From Chthoniobacterales bacterium (GTDB taxonomy: Bacteria; Verrucomicrobiota; Verrucomicrobiia; Chthoniobacterales; Terrimicrobiaceae): a DNA stretch of 64,000 nt. Position 1 is the first letter of the stretch. Every line of letters begins with the position of its first letter. Of the stretch, positions 18,740 to 28,515 are shown one piece after another. The stretch is from positions 62,001 through 126,000 of the forward strand of contig JACSRU010000115.1 of assembly GCA_014879575.1 (NCBI GenBank), read 5' to 3'. The notes beneath the pieces are model-generated. The model was not told where the DNA came from. It was given only the letters and a program-made list of their open reading frames with translations, and made no database searches. A program made the position numbers and the translations under genes.

Positions 18740-21565
18740 TTAACAGCAATTCCGTCGAAACCATCCAAGGTCGGAGGGTGCCAGATCGCCATGAATCAAC
18801 CGGTATTTCGTCTGTCGGCGGGGAATCCAGGAGATGTTGCCCAAACCGGGAGCGGTACGTTCCACGTTCAGCCGAAGAAGCGCAGAGGGAAATTGGTCAA
18901 GACACTCCAAGGGAATGGTTGCCAAAGCGATCCAACCGTCTGTGCGCCGCAACACCCTTGTTTTCCATCGTCGATCAAGAAGAACCTCTTTGTTGTCAAG
19001 GAACCTGGCGCCGAACCTCCCAATGTAAAAATCCCTTGTGGCCCCGAAGCGGCGGGGCTCGATCGAAATTCGAACAAAGTCCGAATCCGCAAAGTTTTGC
19101 GATTGTTGCTGGGAAATTGCCGACGGAGGGACTTTGCATTTGATCCGAAAGAAGAGATTGCGGCCATCGTGAGCCGACTGCCAGCAAGTTTCCCAGCCTT
19201 CCATGTTTTGACCGCCGTTCGGAGCGAGGTGGCAGACAGCGGGGTCATTCCATTTCCGTTTTCCAGAACCCTGCATTTTCCTTGCGCACTCGTATGTGGT
19301 TTCGCCTGCCCGAGGTTCAAAGGCGGACAAACAACCTTTTTTCATCCGACGTTTCGCCTCGGGGAAATCCTTGCGAAGCAAGCTCTGGAGAAGACGTTTC
19401 CGCCAGCGGAGCTTTGCCGGAAAATACTTGTAGCCTTCCGCCTCGGAATGAAATCCGAGCCGTGAGTCGGCGCGTGAGAGTTTCTCCAGTTTTGTGGAAT
19501 TCTCAATTTCCGCAACGACAAGTGCCTCCAGTTTTGCGAATGACTTTTCCCGCGCTTTCGGCGAGCACCGGGAATAAAGCCGCTCGCGCTCAGCATAAAA
19601 CTTCAGCACATTGACTGCGCTGCGGATTTGAATGTGCATCGCCTGCGCGACCCCAATTTCCCAAACGCGATCTTTTTGCCGACGATATTTATTCAAGAGC
19701 GGCTCAAGGAGAAGGATCCCTGCGCTCCATGTGCGGAGCATTTTCTCACAAAGAGAGATCGCTTCGCCCAGGGTATGTTCAAAGCCGACGCATTCGCCCA
19801 TACGGTCCCCGCTGGGCGGATAGCCGAGGAGCCAACTCGGAGCCATCGGGGTATTGACGGGATTCAGATGCAGAGGCCACACAACGGCGTCATGAACCGG
19901 ACCATACCAGGCGAACGCCAGATTTGCCGGGAAATACCGGTAGGCCTTGCTGAAGAGCCGCCACGCTTCGGCTACGACAGACCCATCTTCCCCCCAACCA
20001 ATCTCTGCCAGCCTTTGGAGAAAAGCCTTCTCGGTTTGCGGAAATGGTGCAAACGAGAGCTCGCCAGCGGCCTTCGTCATCAGGGACGGATAGCTCCCGA
20101 AATACCAGGAGTGCATGGCGCCGCTGACTCCCAACTCGTGCATGGTCCGATACTTCCGGAACAAATTTCCCGGCGCGGGCACGAAGGGAACGGTGGCGAC
20201 TTCGTGCGAGCATCCCACTTGCAGCTTCGCCGACAGGCGTGCGCCTCGCGTTTTCAAAGCCTTCGCGCAATTCGCAAAAATGCAGCTCGGGCCGACATAG
20301 GCGAGCGAGTAATCGCGCACCCGGCGCGTCTTTCCGAGCTGTTCGAGCGTTCCCATGGACTCGAAGTTGTATTGGAAGGTAACGTTCTCCGGAAAATGCG
20401 CGGCGACCTGTCGGATCATTTTCTCCGCCTCGGCGATCCGGCGTTCGGAGCGGTCGGGGATGTAGGGGACATACAGCCACGAAATCAGTTCCGCCTCGGG
20501 ATTCGCGCGATTCATCCCCCGCCGCAGGGGAGAAAGGGTGTCGTGAAATGTCTGCCACGGCTCGCGCTTCGAGCACCGCGGACAGTTGTTTTCGGAGAAA
20601 TCCCAGAGCATCGCCGAGCGGCAATGCGTCGGACGTTCCCCCAGGTTGATGCCCATCAGTCCGCCCAACCCCGGCACCTGGGAAAAGAGGTGATACGCCG
20701 AGGTCTCCAGGTATTCCTGCGCCTCCGGACTGCTTGGACAGAAAAACGTGGTGTCGCCCTGACGATGCCCGCCCAACTCGGGGTGGCGGGCGAGGTCTTC
20801 CTGCGAGTTCAGATATTCCGGAACATTGCCGAACCCCTTCGGTTCGATGCAAAACGCATAAATCCGGATGCCGTGGCGCGCGCATTTCTGCACCACCCGG
20901 CGGAGCTTGGCCAGACGCCGCCCGCTATCCCGACCATGATCCGGGAAAAACCGCGACGGGCACAGGTCGCGGAAGTTGACCGTCAGCCACAGGGCGTTGA
21001 CGCTCTCGTGTGCCAGGCGGTTCAGGTAGGCGTCCGGATAGTAGTCCACGTCATCCGCCAATTCATCGCGCTTCTTCGGCGGGCGATTGATCGGCCCAAA
21101 GAAACAACGCGAGAGCCGCGTGCGGATTTGTGGCTTCCGTGCGGTGACCCCCAGCGGTAAAAACGGACCGCCGGTGCGCAGGATTTCATCCTGCAAAAAG
21201 AATAGACCCCGTCGCACTCCCTCGCTGTCCCCCGCCACAATCGTGCAGCCGTCCCGCCGCACCTCCAGACGGTAGGCCTCGAGGGCTTCCGTTTCTCCAG
21301 GCCTCACATGGATCGAATACTCTCCCTTGCAGGAAATGCGCCCTGCGGTAAAAAACTGCCGGAGATCATCAAAGGCCGTCTCCAACACTCCGCCCGGATC
21401 GGGAAAGGACGACTGCACACACACGCCGCCCCTGAGCGAAACCTCCCCATGACGAAGCGGCTTCCTCTGCCACCGCAGCGATTCCCACAGCGGTGTCTTC
21501 AAATCCTCAACAAATCGCCACTCCTCCTCCGCAGGCTGGACCGGCTCGGACAAAACAAACCTCAT
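18740..21565 (-). CDS. Large glycoside-hydrolase-like protein (TIM-barrel core with N-terminal alpha/beta domain and C-terminal CBM9-like region)
   Basis: 941 aa; GDSEGVRRGLFFLQDEI N-terminal feature resembles GH20/GH67-type N-terminal domains; C-terminal CBM9-like segment (WNDPAVCHLAP...GWETCWQSAHDGRNLFFRIKC); downstream of a LacI regulator gene. Confidence 0.65.
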   Translation of the reverse strand: MRFVLSEPVQPAEEEWRFVEDLKTPLWESLRWQRKPLRHGEVSLRGGVCVQSSFPDPGGVLETAFDDLRQFFTAGRISCKGEYSIHVRPGETEALEAYRLEVRRDGCTIVAGDSEGVRRGLFFLQDEILRTGGPFLPLGVTARKPQIRTRLSRCFFGPINRPPKKRDELADDVDYYPDAYLNRLAHESVNALWLTVNFRDLCPSRFFPDHGRDSGRRLAKLRRVVQKCARHGIRIYAFCIEPKGFGNVPEYLNSQEDLARHPELGGHRQGDTTFFCPSSPEAQEYLETSAYHLFSQVPGLGGLMGINLGERPTHCRSAMLWDFSENNCPRCSKREPWQTFHDTLSPLRRGMNRANPEAELISWLYVPYIPDRSERRIAEAEKMIRQVAAHFPENVTFQYNFESMGTLEQLGKTRRVRDYSLAYVGPSCIFANCAKALKTRGARLSAKLQVGCSHEVATVPFVPAPGNLFRKYRTMHELGVSGAMHSWYFGSYPSLMTKAAGELSFAPFPQTEKAFLQRLAEIGWGEDGSVVAEAWRLFSKAYRYFPANLAFAWYGPVHDAVVWPLHLNPVNTPMAPSWLLGYPPSGDRMGECVGFEHTLGEAISLCEKMLRTWSAGILLLEPLLNKYRRQKDRVWEIGVAQAMHIQIRSAVNVLKFYAERERLYSRCSPKAREKSFAKLEALVVAEIENSTKLEKLSRADSRLGFHSEAEGYKYFPAKLRWRKRLLQSLLRKDFPEAKRRMKKGCLSAFEPRAGETTYECARKMQGSGKRKWNDPAVCHLAPNGGQNMEGWETCWQSAHDGRNLFFRIKCKVPPSAISQQQSQNFADSDFVRISIEPRRFGATRDFYIGRFGARFLDNKEVLLDRRWKTRVLRRTDGWIALATIPLECLDQFPSALLRLNVERTAPGLGNISWIPRRQTKYRLIHGDLAPSDLGWFRRNCC

Positions 21566-21614
21566 AAAAACATCGCCTCCAAAATCGCAGCAGAGAATAA
21601 GGAGCCCACCGAAA

Positions 21615-21632
21615 GAGTCAAGCGATTGACTC
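21615..21632. promoter_or_regulatory. Putative LacI-family operator GAGTCAAGCGATTGACTC
   Basis: Perfect 18-bp palindrome with central CG matching the AAnCGnTT core of LacI-family operators; 50 bp upstream of the 21565 start codon. Confidence 0.7.
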
Positions 21633-21640
21633 TTGATCCG

Positions 21641-21674
21641 AAAAATCTGTCGGATCGGTTCGATCCGTCGGATT
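21641..21674 (-). terminator. Putative intrinsic terminator downstream of the lacI-type gene
   Basis: Minus-strand AATCCGACGGATCG-AAC-CGATCCGACAGATT followed by T tract; 12 of 14 stem positions pair. Confidence 0.6.
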
Positions 21675-21697
21675 CCGCCGGGCCCTCGTTCCGCGCG

Positions 21698-22795
21698 TCA
21701 CTTTGCGGTGAGAACCGCCGTGGACATCCGGGGGATGAACTCCGGTTGGAAGACATGTTCCGAAGCCGGGTTGTCTCCGGTGGGCTCTGTGACCAGTGCG
21801 ACCAATTTTTCCGCGATTTCCGCCAGGGGCATGGAGACGCAGCTGAGGGGCACGGCACCGTAGCGGGCATAGTAGGTGTTTCCCGAGCACACGACGGACA
21901 GGTTCTCCGGCACGCGCAGTCCCCGGCTTGCGAGGGCAGACATGAGGACGTGGGCATGCGTGTCGTCCGTGGTGATGGCCGCTGTGGGCAGGGGATCGAG
22001 GCGGAGAAACTCCCCGGCCACGCAAAGCCCCCCCGCAAAGGTTTTTTCCGCACCGACGGCCTCCGTCGAAAACGTCTTTGGCAGGCTCACCGGGACCAGC
22101 TCGGCTCCGGGGTGGAGTTGCATGGCCTCCTCAATTCCGCTCCGTGCCTCCCGGCTCAGCCAGGAGCCGCGATGGTAGGGCATCAGGGCAATGCGACGGT
22201 GCCCAAGACCAAGCAAATGCTCCGCCGCCATGCGGGCGCCCTTGCGGACATTCACCGTGACAAATCCCCGGAGGGCTCCTGACGGATTGGGCAGACCCTT
22301 CGGCAGTGGCCCCCAAAAGCTGGTGGGGATGCCGGTGTCGCTGAACAGATCTTCCTGAAATTCCCCCAGCGGATTCATGGGCGGAGAAAACGAAACGATC
22401 CCCTCCGCCCGGTGGGCGGTCATGGTGCGGAACGAAGAGGCCTCGAGCTTTTCGTCCCACTGATGAAACTGCGCCTCCACCCGCAGGGACCGCTTCGCCG
22501 CCTGTTCATACAGCAGATCCAGCATCATGGAGTAAAACGGAATGCCCGAACAGGGCAGAATGACCCCCAAAAGCGCACTGCGTCCTCCCGCCAGTGCCCG
22601 GGCATGCGCGTTGGGCACATAGCGCCGTTTGCTTGCCAGTGCCCGAATCTTCGCCTTCATGCCCGCCGAGACCTTCGGGCTGTCCCGCAACGCCAGCGAG
22701 ATCGTCGAGGTGTCCACCCCGAGTTCCCGGGCAAGATCCGCAAGGGTCCGCCTTCGCGGTGCGGAAGCGGGTTGGTCGCGCGACGACTTCCTCAT
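21698..22795 (-). CDS. LacI family transcriptional regulator
   Basis: N-terminal HTH TLADLARELGVDTSTISLALRDSPKVSAGMKAKIRALA; periplasmic-binding-like sensor domain. Confidence 0.95.
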   Translation of the reverse strand: MRKSSRDQPASAPRRRTLADLARELGVDTSTISLALRDSPKVSAGMKAKIRALASKRRYVPNAHARALAGGRSALLGVILPCSGIPFYSMMLDLLYEQAAKRSLRVEAQFHQWDEKLEASSFRTMTAHRAEGIVSFSPPMNPLGEFQEDLFSDTGIPTSFWGPLPKGLPNPSGALRGFVTVNVRKGARMAAEHLLGLGHRRIALMPYHRGSWLSREARSGIEEAMQLHPGAELVPVSLPKTFSTEAVGAEKTFAGGLCVAGEFLRLDPLPTAAITTDDTHAHVLMSALASRGLRVPENLSVVCSGNTYYARYGAVPLSCVSMPLAEIAEKLVALVTEPTGDNPASEHVFQPEFIPRMSTAVLTAK

Positions 22796-22805
22796 GCGGC
22801 GAACC

Positions 22806-23477
22806 TTATTGTGGGGTGATCGGCTTTGTGGACTGGAATTTTTCCGACCCTGTCGTGAAGGTTTCGATGCGGTAAGTTTCGCCGGCCTTCATTTCGCGGG
22901 TGGGAATTTTTTCCTGATATTCGATCCGTTCCTTCGGGTTGATGATCACGATCCCCTCCTCGGGCTGGAAGGCCCGGTCGTCGGACCAGCGGTCCACCAC
23001 GATTCCCTTCGAATCGTAGGTCAGAATGTCAATCCTCTGGGTCGTGGGATATTCCAGGCGGGAGAGTTTTTTTGTGTTGTTGCGGATCGAGTAGGTCACA
23101 TTGACCTCCCGGCGGTCTTGGAGGGAGAAGGAGGACGGATCGACCTGCAGATTTTCCGTGGTCGGGGGTGTGCGGATCGGGCCGAGGTTTACGGAAGAAA
23201 ACATGCCGCCGAAAAATTTTTTGATTTGGGTGGCGGCACTTCCCTCGGAGTTCCTGTTCTGGGGATACTCCGCGATCTCATCCTTCGGGTCGCTGCCGGC
23301 ATATTCGATCTGATACGTGGCGGGGGAGACCCCGGGACTCAGAAAAAACGGGCTATTCTCGTCGGGGTTGGCGATGGCAAAGGCGGTTGCCGTGTCCACG
23401 GAGGCGGGCTTGAGCCTCTCCTGAGCCAGGAGGGGAGCCAGTCCGGAAGCCAGGAAAATGAGCAGGACGCGTTTCAT
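22806..23477 (-). CDS. Secreted protein with BsuPI-like (intracellular proteinase inhibitor) domain
   Basis: Signal peptide MKRVLLIFLASGLAPLLAQ; C-terminal RIDILTYDSKGIVVDRWSDDRAFQPEEGIVIINPKERIEYQEKIPTREMKAGETYRIETFTT resembles the BsuPI family. Confidence 0.6.
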   Translation of the reverse strand: MKRVLLIFLASGLAPLLAQERLKPASVDTATAFAIANPDENSPFFLSPGVSPATYQIEYAGSDPKDEIAEYPQNRNSEGSAATQIKKFFGGMFSSVNLGPIRTPPTTENLQVDPSSFSLQDRREVNVTYSIRNNTKKLSRLEYPTTQRIDILTYDSKGIVVDRWSDDRAFQPEEGIVIINPKERIEYQEKIPTREMKAGETYRIETFTTGSEKFQSTKPITPQ

Positions 23478-23544
23478 GTCCGCAAGCCCTATCGCACTGT
23501 TGGAACGGTTGCAAATCCATTTGCTTCCCATAACATGGGGGGAC

Positions 23545-24057
23545 ATGCGCATCTTTCTCCGCCTTTTCGCCGTCCTCATCCTGCTTTTCCCCCTTGCCGC
23601 TTTTGCCTGGGGAAAGAAGCCCGCTCCCGTCAGCCTGAGACTTTTCTGCGAGGGGAATGAAAAGGAAGGCGAGTCGTTTGTCACGCCGATCGAACTGACA
23701 AATCCCCCCAAAAAAGTTTTTATGCGCAAGGTGCCGATCGTGACCGAGCGGGACATTCGCGCCTTCTATCCCTTCCCCGGTCGCGACGGGATGATTGGCG
23801 CGTATTTTCTTCTGGATCCGCATGGGGCCGACAAGCTGGAACAATTCACCACGGAGGATCGCGGGAAGCTGGCTGTGGTCGTGGTGAACGGCCGGGTGGC
23901 GGCCGCCTTGCAGGTTGAGCAGCGAGTTCAGGACGGCATTCTCTATGTGCCGGGGGGGCTCCTCCCCAACGAAATCGAGATGTTGGAAGCAAAATATCCC
24001 GTCATTGGTCGGGAGAAGGAATTCGGGAAGAAGCCGCCCAAGGAGAAAAAGAAATGA
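23545..24057 (+). CDS. Secreted protein with SecD P1-head-like domain
   Basis: Signal peptide MRIFLRLFAVLILLFPLAAFA; KLAVVVVNGRVAAALQVEQRVQDGILYVPGGLLPNEI resembles the SecDF P1 head subdomain. Confidence 0.5.
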   Translation: MRIFLRLFAVLILLFPLAAFAWGKKPAPVSLRLFCEGNEKEGESFVTPIELTNPPKKVFMRKVPIVTERDIRAFYPFPGRDGMIGAYFLLDPHGADKLEQFTTEDRGKLAVVVVNGRVAAALQVEQRVQDGILYVPGGLLPNEIEMLEAKYPVIGREKEFGKKPPKEKKK

Positions 24058-25127
24058 TCCCGCGTCTGCTTGCGGCACTCGTCACCCTGTCCGGTGCCGA
24101 GGCCGCGCTTTTCGACTTCCCCACACAAAACCGCGCGCTGCTCGAAGGCCGCCCGCAGGATTTCTACATGTATGTGGAAAGAAATTTTGAGGGGAATGTC
24201 AGCCATCCGTGGGAGGGCGGGCAATTCGGTTTCGTCCGGGGGCCGCAACGGACGACCCAGGGCGTAATCTATACCTCGCTGCACGAGGGGGTTGACATTC
24301 TGCCCCTTCGGCGTGATGCCGCCGGGACGCCGTTGGATGATGTGCTGGCCTCTGCGGATGGCCGGGTCGTTCACGTGAGCCCGGAGCCGCGCGCCTCGAA
24401 CTACGGCCGGTATATTGTCATGGAACATCTCATCGAAGGCTCGCCGATTTACACGCTTTACGCGCATCTGGCTTCCGCCGCGGTTGTCCCCGGCCAGATG
24501 GTCCGGCAGGGGGATGTCATCGGACGCCTGGGATTTTCCGGAGCGGGCATTGACCGGGAGCGATCCCACGTGCATTTCGAGATCGCCCTCCTTCTCAGCG
24601 AGAATTTTGAAGCCTGGTTCGGGGCGCGTTCGGCGGGGGATCCGAACCGGCACGGACTCTTCAACGGCATGAATCTCTGTGGAACCAATCCCTCCGACAT
24701 CCTTGTCGCCGCTGCACGGGATCCCGGATTTCAACTTACGAGATTCCTCGGCGGCCTGGAGCCGGTCTTCAAACTTACGATCCCGAGTTCCCCGGATCTG
24801 TCCCTTCTGCGGAGATATCCCTGGCTGGTGGCGGGAGAAATCGCCAACCCGGACGCGTGGACAATCGCGTTTACAGGCACAGGGTTTCCGATTCGCGCGG
24901 TGGCCTCCCCAGGCCCGGTGAGCGAGCCGAAAGTTGTCTGGGCCAGGGAAACGCCCGGGACCACCTACTCGCAGGCCACTCGCGGGCTGGTGGGCGGCCC
25001 GGCCGGACAGCCGAGGCTCACGGAATCCGGGCACCGATTTGTCAGTCTCCTCCTTGCTCCCCCCGGTGCCCCGGAGGTCCCGGATGCCAGGAAAGTGCCT
25101 GTCCCAAAGAAGCCTCGGGGCCGATGA
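24054..25127 (+). CDS. M23 family metallopeptidase
   Basis: HEGVDI and HVHFEI metal-binding motifs; ATGA overlap with preceding gene. Confidence 0.85.
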   Translation: MIPRLLAALVTLSGAEAALFDFPTQNRALLEGRPQDFYMYVERNFEGNVSHPWEGGQFGFVRGPQRTTQGVIYTSLHEGVDILPLRRDAAGTPLDDVLASADGRVVHVSPEPRASNYGRYIVMEHLIEGSPIYTLYAHLASAAVVPGQMVRQGDVIGRLGFSGAGIDRERSHVHFEIALLLSENFEAWFGARSAGDPNRHGLFNGMNLCGTNPSDILVAAARDPGFQLTRFLGGLEPVFKLTIPSSPDLSLLRRYPWLVAGEIANPDAWTIAFTGTGFPIRAVASPGPVSEPKVVWARETPGTTYSQATRGLVGGPAGQPRLTESGHRFVSLLLAPPGAPEVPDARKVPVPKKPRGR

Positions 25128-25207
25128 CCGGGAAACCCCCCCCCAGAGAAAATTGAGTCCGCAGTTGTCAGGCGCGGAGAACCTTGTTACCAAATTTCCC
25201 AACCTGT

Positions 25208-25738
25208 ATGGCTCTTGCTGTCGAACGTCCCAAACTCACGCTCTCTGAGCGGCTCTACCTCCCCGCGATTGCGGCCGGGTTGCTGATCACGCTCAAGCAC
25301 CTTGTGAACCGGCTGACCGGACGCACAAAGGTCACGATGCAATACCCCGAGCAGAAGTGGGACGAGAGCCTCCCGGAGTGGTATCGCGGGGCTCCCACAC
25401 TGGTCACTGACGAGTGGGGCCGGGAGCGCTGTGTGGCCTGCCAGCTTTGCGAGTTTATCTGTCCGCCACGGGCCATTACGATCAAGCCGGAGGAAATCCC
25501 GGTTGACGAACGCTGGGGCAAGGTCGAGAAGCGTCCGAAGGAATTTGATATCGACATGATCCGCTGCATCTACTGCGGGCTCTGCCAGGAGGTCTGCCCG
25601 GAACAGGCGATTTTCCTGCGCAAGGACTACTCGATCACCGGCTACTCGCGCGCGGATATGAATCATAACAAGGCAAAACTTTACGAACTGGGGGGGCTGA
25701 TGCCCGGGCTGGTCAACAAGTGGAACGAAAAAAAGTAG
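25208..25738 (+). CDS. nuoI: NADH-quinone oxidoreductase subunit I
   Basis: Two 4Fe-4S motifs CVACQLCEFICP and CIYCGLCQEVCP. Confidence 0.97.
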   Translation: MALAVERPKLTLSERLYLPAIAAGLLITLKHLVNRLTGRTKVTMQYPEQKWDESLPEWYRGAPTLVTDEWGRERCVACQLCEFICPPRAITIKPEEIPVDERWGKVEKRPKEFDIDMIRCIYCGLCQEVCPEQAIFLRKDYSITGYSRADMNHNKAKLYELGGLMPGLVNKWNEKK

Positions 25739-25779
25739 CCGTCTCCGGATCCGCCTGTTAAAAAAACCGCCGATTGATC

Positions 25780-26280
25780 ATGTCGCTCGCACTCTTTTGG
25801 ATATTCGCCATCCTGACACTCCTTTTTGCCGTGGGGGTGGTGGTTTTCCGGAGTCCCGTTTCGAGCGCAATGAGTTTGGTGATGTCCTTTGTGGGGCTGG
25901 CTGCGCTCTTCGTCACGCTGGACGCCTTTTTTATCGCGGTGGTGCAGGTGCTCGTGTATGCCGGCGCCGTGATGGTGCTCTTTCTGTTCATCATCATGCT
26001 TCTGGACCTTCGCACGGAGGAACGGCGTCCGGTCAAGCTGGCGGCGTGGGCCGGTGGGGGGATTGTGCTCGCGGGGTTTCTTGTTGCAATAGCCCGGGTG
26101 ATCTCCTCGCTTCCGGGAGCCACGAACACCAAGCCGGAAATCCTGCCAGGCCTCAACGATGTCGCCCAGGTCGGCGTGGCCCTCTTTCGGAACTTTAATC
26201 TTCCTTTCCAGATTATCGGAGTCCTCCTCCTCGTCGCCACCATCGGAGTGGTTGTGCTCAGCCGGAGGGAACTCAAATGA
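25780..26280 (+). CDS. nuoJ: NADH-quinone oxidoreductase subunit J
   Basis: Five-TM NuoJ-type protein, [21 protein letters not shown]. Confidence 0.96.
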   Translation: MSLALFWIFAILTLLFAVGVVVFRSPVSSAMSLVMSFVGLAALFVTLDAFFIAVVQVLVYAGAVMVLFLFIIMLLDLRTEERRPVKLAAWAGGGIVLAGFLVAIARVISSLPGATNTKPEILPGLNDVAQVGVALFRNFNLPFQIIGVLLLVATIGVVVLSRRELK

Positions 26281-26368
26281 AACCAGGGAGCCCGATGTCA
26301 CGCACGCCGGGAGAGCGGTTTCCCTTCGGATTCCGTCCTTCCTGCCACTCCCTTTTCTAGATCTGGAA

Positions 26369-26689
26369 ATGCCGACACTTGCCCATTACCTCTATGTCAG
26401 CGGTGCCCTGTTCTCGATCGGCCTGCTTGGGGTGCTTTTGCGGCGCAACATCCTCATTATTTTCATGGGGTTGGAGTTGATGCTCAACGCCGCCAACCTT
26501 TCCTTGGTGGCCTTTTCGCGCTTTCATCCGGGTCTTGACGGACTTCCGGGCTACAATGCCCAGGTGCTCGTCTTTTTCATCATTACGGTTGCGGCGGCCG
26601 AGGTGGCGGTCGGGCTGGCAATCATCGTGGCCCTGTTTCGTGCCAAACAAACCGTCCACGTCGAGGATCTCGACACCCTGAAGTTTTGA
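26369..26689 (+). CDS. nuoK: NADH-quinone oxidoreductase subunit K
   Basis: Short three-TM protein, [35 protein letters not shown]. Confidence 0.96.
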   Translation: MPTLAHYLYVSGALFSIGLLGVLLRRNILIIFMGLELMLNAANLSLVAFSRFHPGLDGLPGYNAQVLVFFIITVAAAEVAVGLAIIVALFRAKQTVHVEDLDTLKF

Positions 26690-28515
26690 TGAACACACTG
26701 ATTGCGCCCTGGATCATCCTTTTCACGCCACTCGCTGCGGCGGCAGTGATTCTCTTTGTTGGAAGGCACTCCAAGCCGCTCAGTGCCGGGCTGGCGATCG
26801 GGTCCGCCGCCGTCGGCTGCCTCCTGAGTTGGTGGCTGTTTTTGCAGCCCGATCCGGAGGAGGTCCTGCGTTTCCCCTGGATCGCGATCGGAGACTCCTG
26901 GCTCCAGATGAATCTTTCGATCCCGATCGGTGTCACGGTTGATCACCTCAGCAAGCTGATGCTTGTCGTGGTCACGACGATTGCGACGCTGGTCTTCACC
27001 TACTCCATCGGGTATATGAAGACCGAGGAGGGCTACTGGAGATATTTTGCCGGGCTGTCCCTGTTCCTCTTCTCGATGCTCGGGATCGTCCTTGCGGACA
27101 ATTTCGTGATGATGTTCATCTTCTGGGAACTCGTCGGCCTGAGTTCCTACATCCTGATCGGACACTACTTCCGGAAGGATTCCGCCGCGGATGCCTGCAA
27201 GCAGGCCTTCATCGTCAACCGTGTCGGTGACTTTGGATTTTTGCTTGGGATTCTCTTCCTCTGGGCCGCCACCGGGACCCTCATGTTTGGGGATCTGACC
27301 TCCGGCAAGGGGATCGCGCTCTTTGCGGCGAATCCGATCTACCTGACGGTTGCCTGTCTTTTGATTTTTTGCGGAACGGTGGGGAAATCCGCGCAGATGC
27401 CCCTGCATGTGTGGCTTCCGAATTCCATGGAGGGCCCGACGCCGGTCTCCTCGTTGCTCCATGCGGCAACGATGGTGGCGGCGGGCGTCTATCTGCTCGC
27501 CCGGATTTTTCCGATCCTGGAGGCCGCCCCGCATGCGCTGGATGTCATCGCCTGGATTGGTGGCATCACCTGTTTTGCGGCGGCCCTCATGGCCACCCAA
27601 CAGAATGACATCAAGAGGATTCTTGCCTACTCCACCATCTCGCAGCTCGGTTACATGGTCCTTGGCATGGCCTCTGCCAGTTCCGCGGACGTGTCGATGT
27701 TCCACCTCTTCACGCATGCGTTCTTCAAGTGTCTGCTCTTCCTGTGCGCCGGTTCGGTAATCGTCGGAATGCATCACGAGCAGGACATCTGGAAAATGGG
27801 GGCACTGAAAAACAAGATGCCAGTCACGTTTTTGATCATGTGCATCGGAGGTCTGGCGCTCTCGGGCTGTCCATTTTTCAGCGGTTACTACAGCAAGGAT
27901 TTGATCATCGCCTGGGCGGTGGTGAAGTATCCGCTCCTCGGATGGCTCTCCGTCGCCACGGCCGGGTTGACGGCATTTTACACGGTTCGGCTTCTGACGG
28001 TTGTCTTTCTCGGCAAACCCCGCGGTGACCAGGCAAAGCACGCGGTGGAATCCCCGCTCGTGATGCTTGTGCCCCTGGCCTGTCTCGCCCTGCCATCGTT
28101 CATCGCGGGCTATCCGTTCATCGAAAAGCTGTTCTTCCATGTCGAGGAACCGACCGCCGTCCCGCATCTCCTCCACCCGGTTTTGCTCTTCCTTTTTGCA
28201 GTCGGCGTCGTCTCGGCGTTTCTGCTTTATCGCAATGCGGAAAAGGACCCGATTTTCATCCCGCTCTTCGCGAACCGACTCTACATCGACAACCTTTACG
28301 ACTGGCTTGTAAAAAACATCCAGGGGAGGGGAGCGGCGGTTCTTTCCTGGGCCGATCGTTGGATTGTGGATTTGTTCATTGTCCAGATCCCGAGTAAAAT
28401 CGTCTGGGGCAGCGGGTTTGTGCTCCGGTTTTTCCAAATCGGAAACATTCAGGCCTACGCCTTTTTCTTCGGTCTCGGGGTCATCGGGCTTGTCCACTTT
28501 TTAATTTTCCGATGA
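26686..28515 (+). CDS. nuoL: NADH-quinone oxidoreductase subunit L
   Basis: [49 protein letters not shown]. Confidence 0.98.
   Translation: MMNTLIAPWIILFTPLAAAAVILFVGRHSKPLSAGLAIGSAAVGCLLSWWLFLQPDPEEVLRFPWIAIGDSWLQMNLSIPIGVTVDHLSKLMLVVVTTIATLVFTYSIGYMKTEEGYWRYFAGLSLFLFSMLGIVLADNFVMMFIFWELVGLSSYILIGHYFRKDSAADACKQAFIVNRVGDFGFLLGILFLWAATGTLMFGDLTSGKGIALFAANPIYLTVACLLIFCGTVGKSAQMPLHVWLPNSMEGPTPVSSLLHAATMVAAGVYLLARIFPILEAAPHALDVIAWIGGITCFAAALMATQQNDIKRILAYSTISQLGYMVLGMASASSADVSMFHLFTHAFFKCLLFLCAGSVIVGMHHEQDIWKMGALKNKMPVTFLIMCIGGLALSGCPFFSGYYSKDLIIAWAVVKYPLLGWLSVATAGLTAFYTVRLLTVVFLGKPRGDQAKHAVESPLVMLVPLACLALPSFIAGYPFIEKLFFHVEEPTAVPHLLHPVLLFLFAVGVVSAFLLYRNAEKDPIFIPLFANRLYIDNLYDWLVKNIQGRGAAVLSWADRWIVDLFIVQIPSKIVWGSGFVLRFFQIGNIQAYAFFFGLGVIGLVHFLIFR

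Noticed and set aside
18715-18740. Intrinsic terminator between the M50 and GH-like genes
   Set aside because: T8 tract is present but no convincing stem of adequate length.
26551-28497. 648-aa ORF opposite nuoL
   Set aside because: Antisense shadow; low-complexity charged composition.
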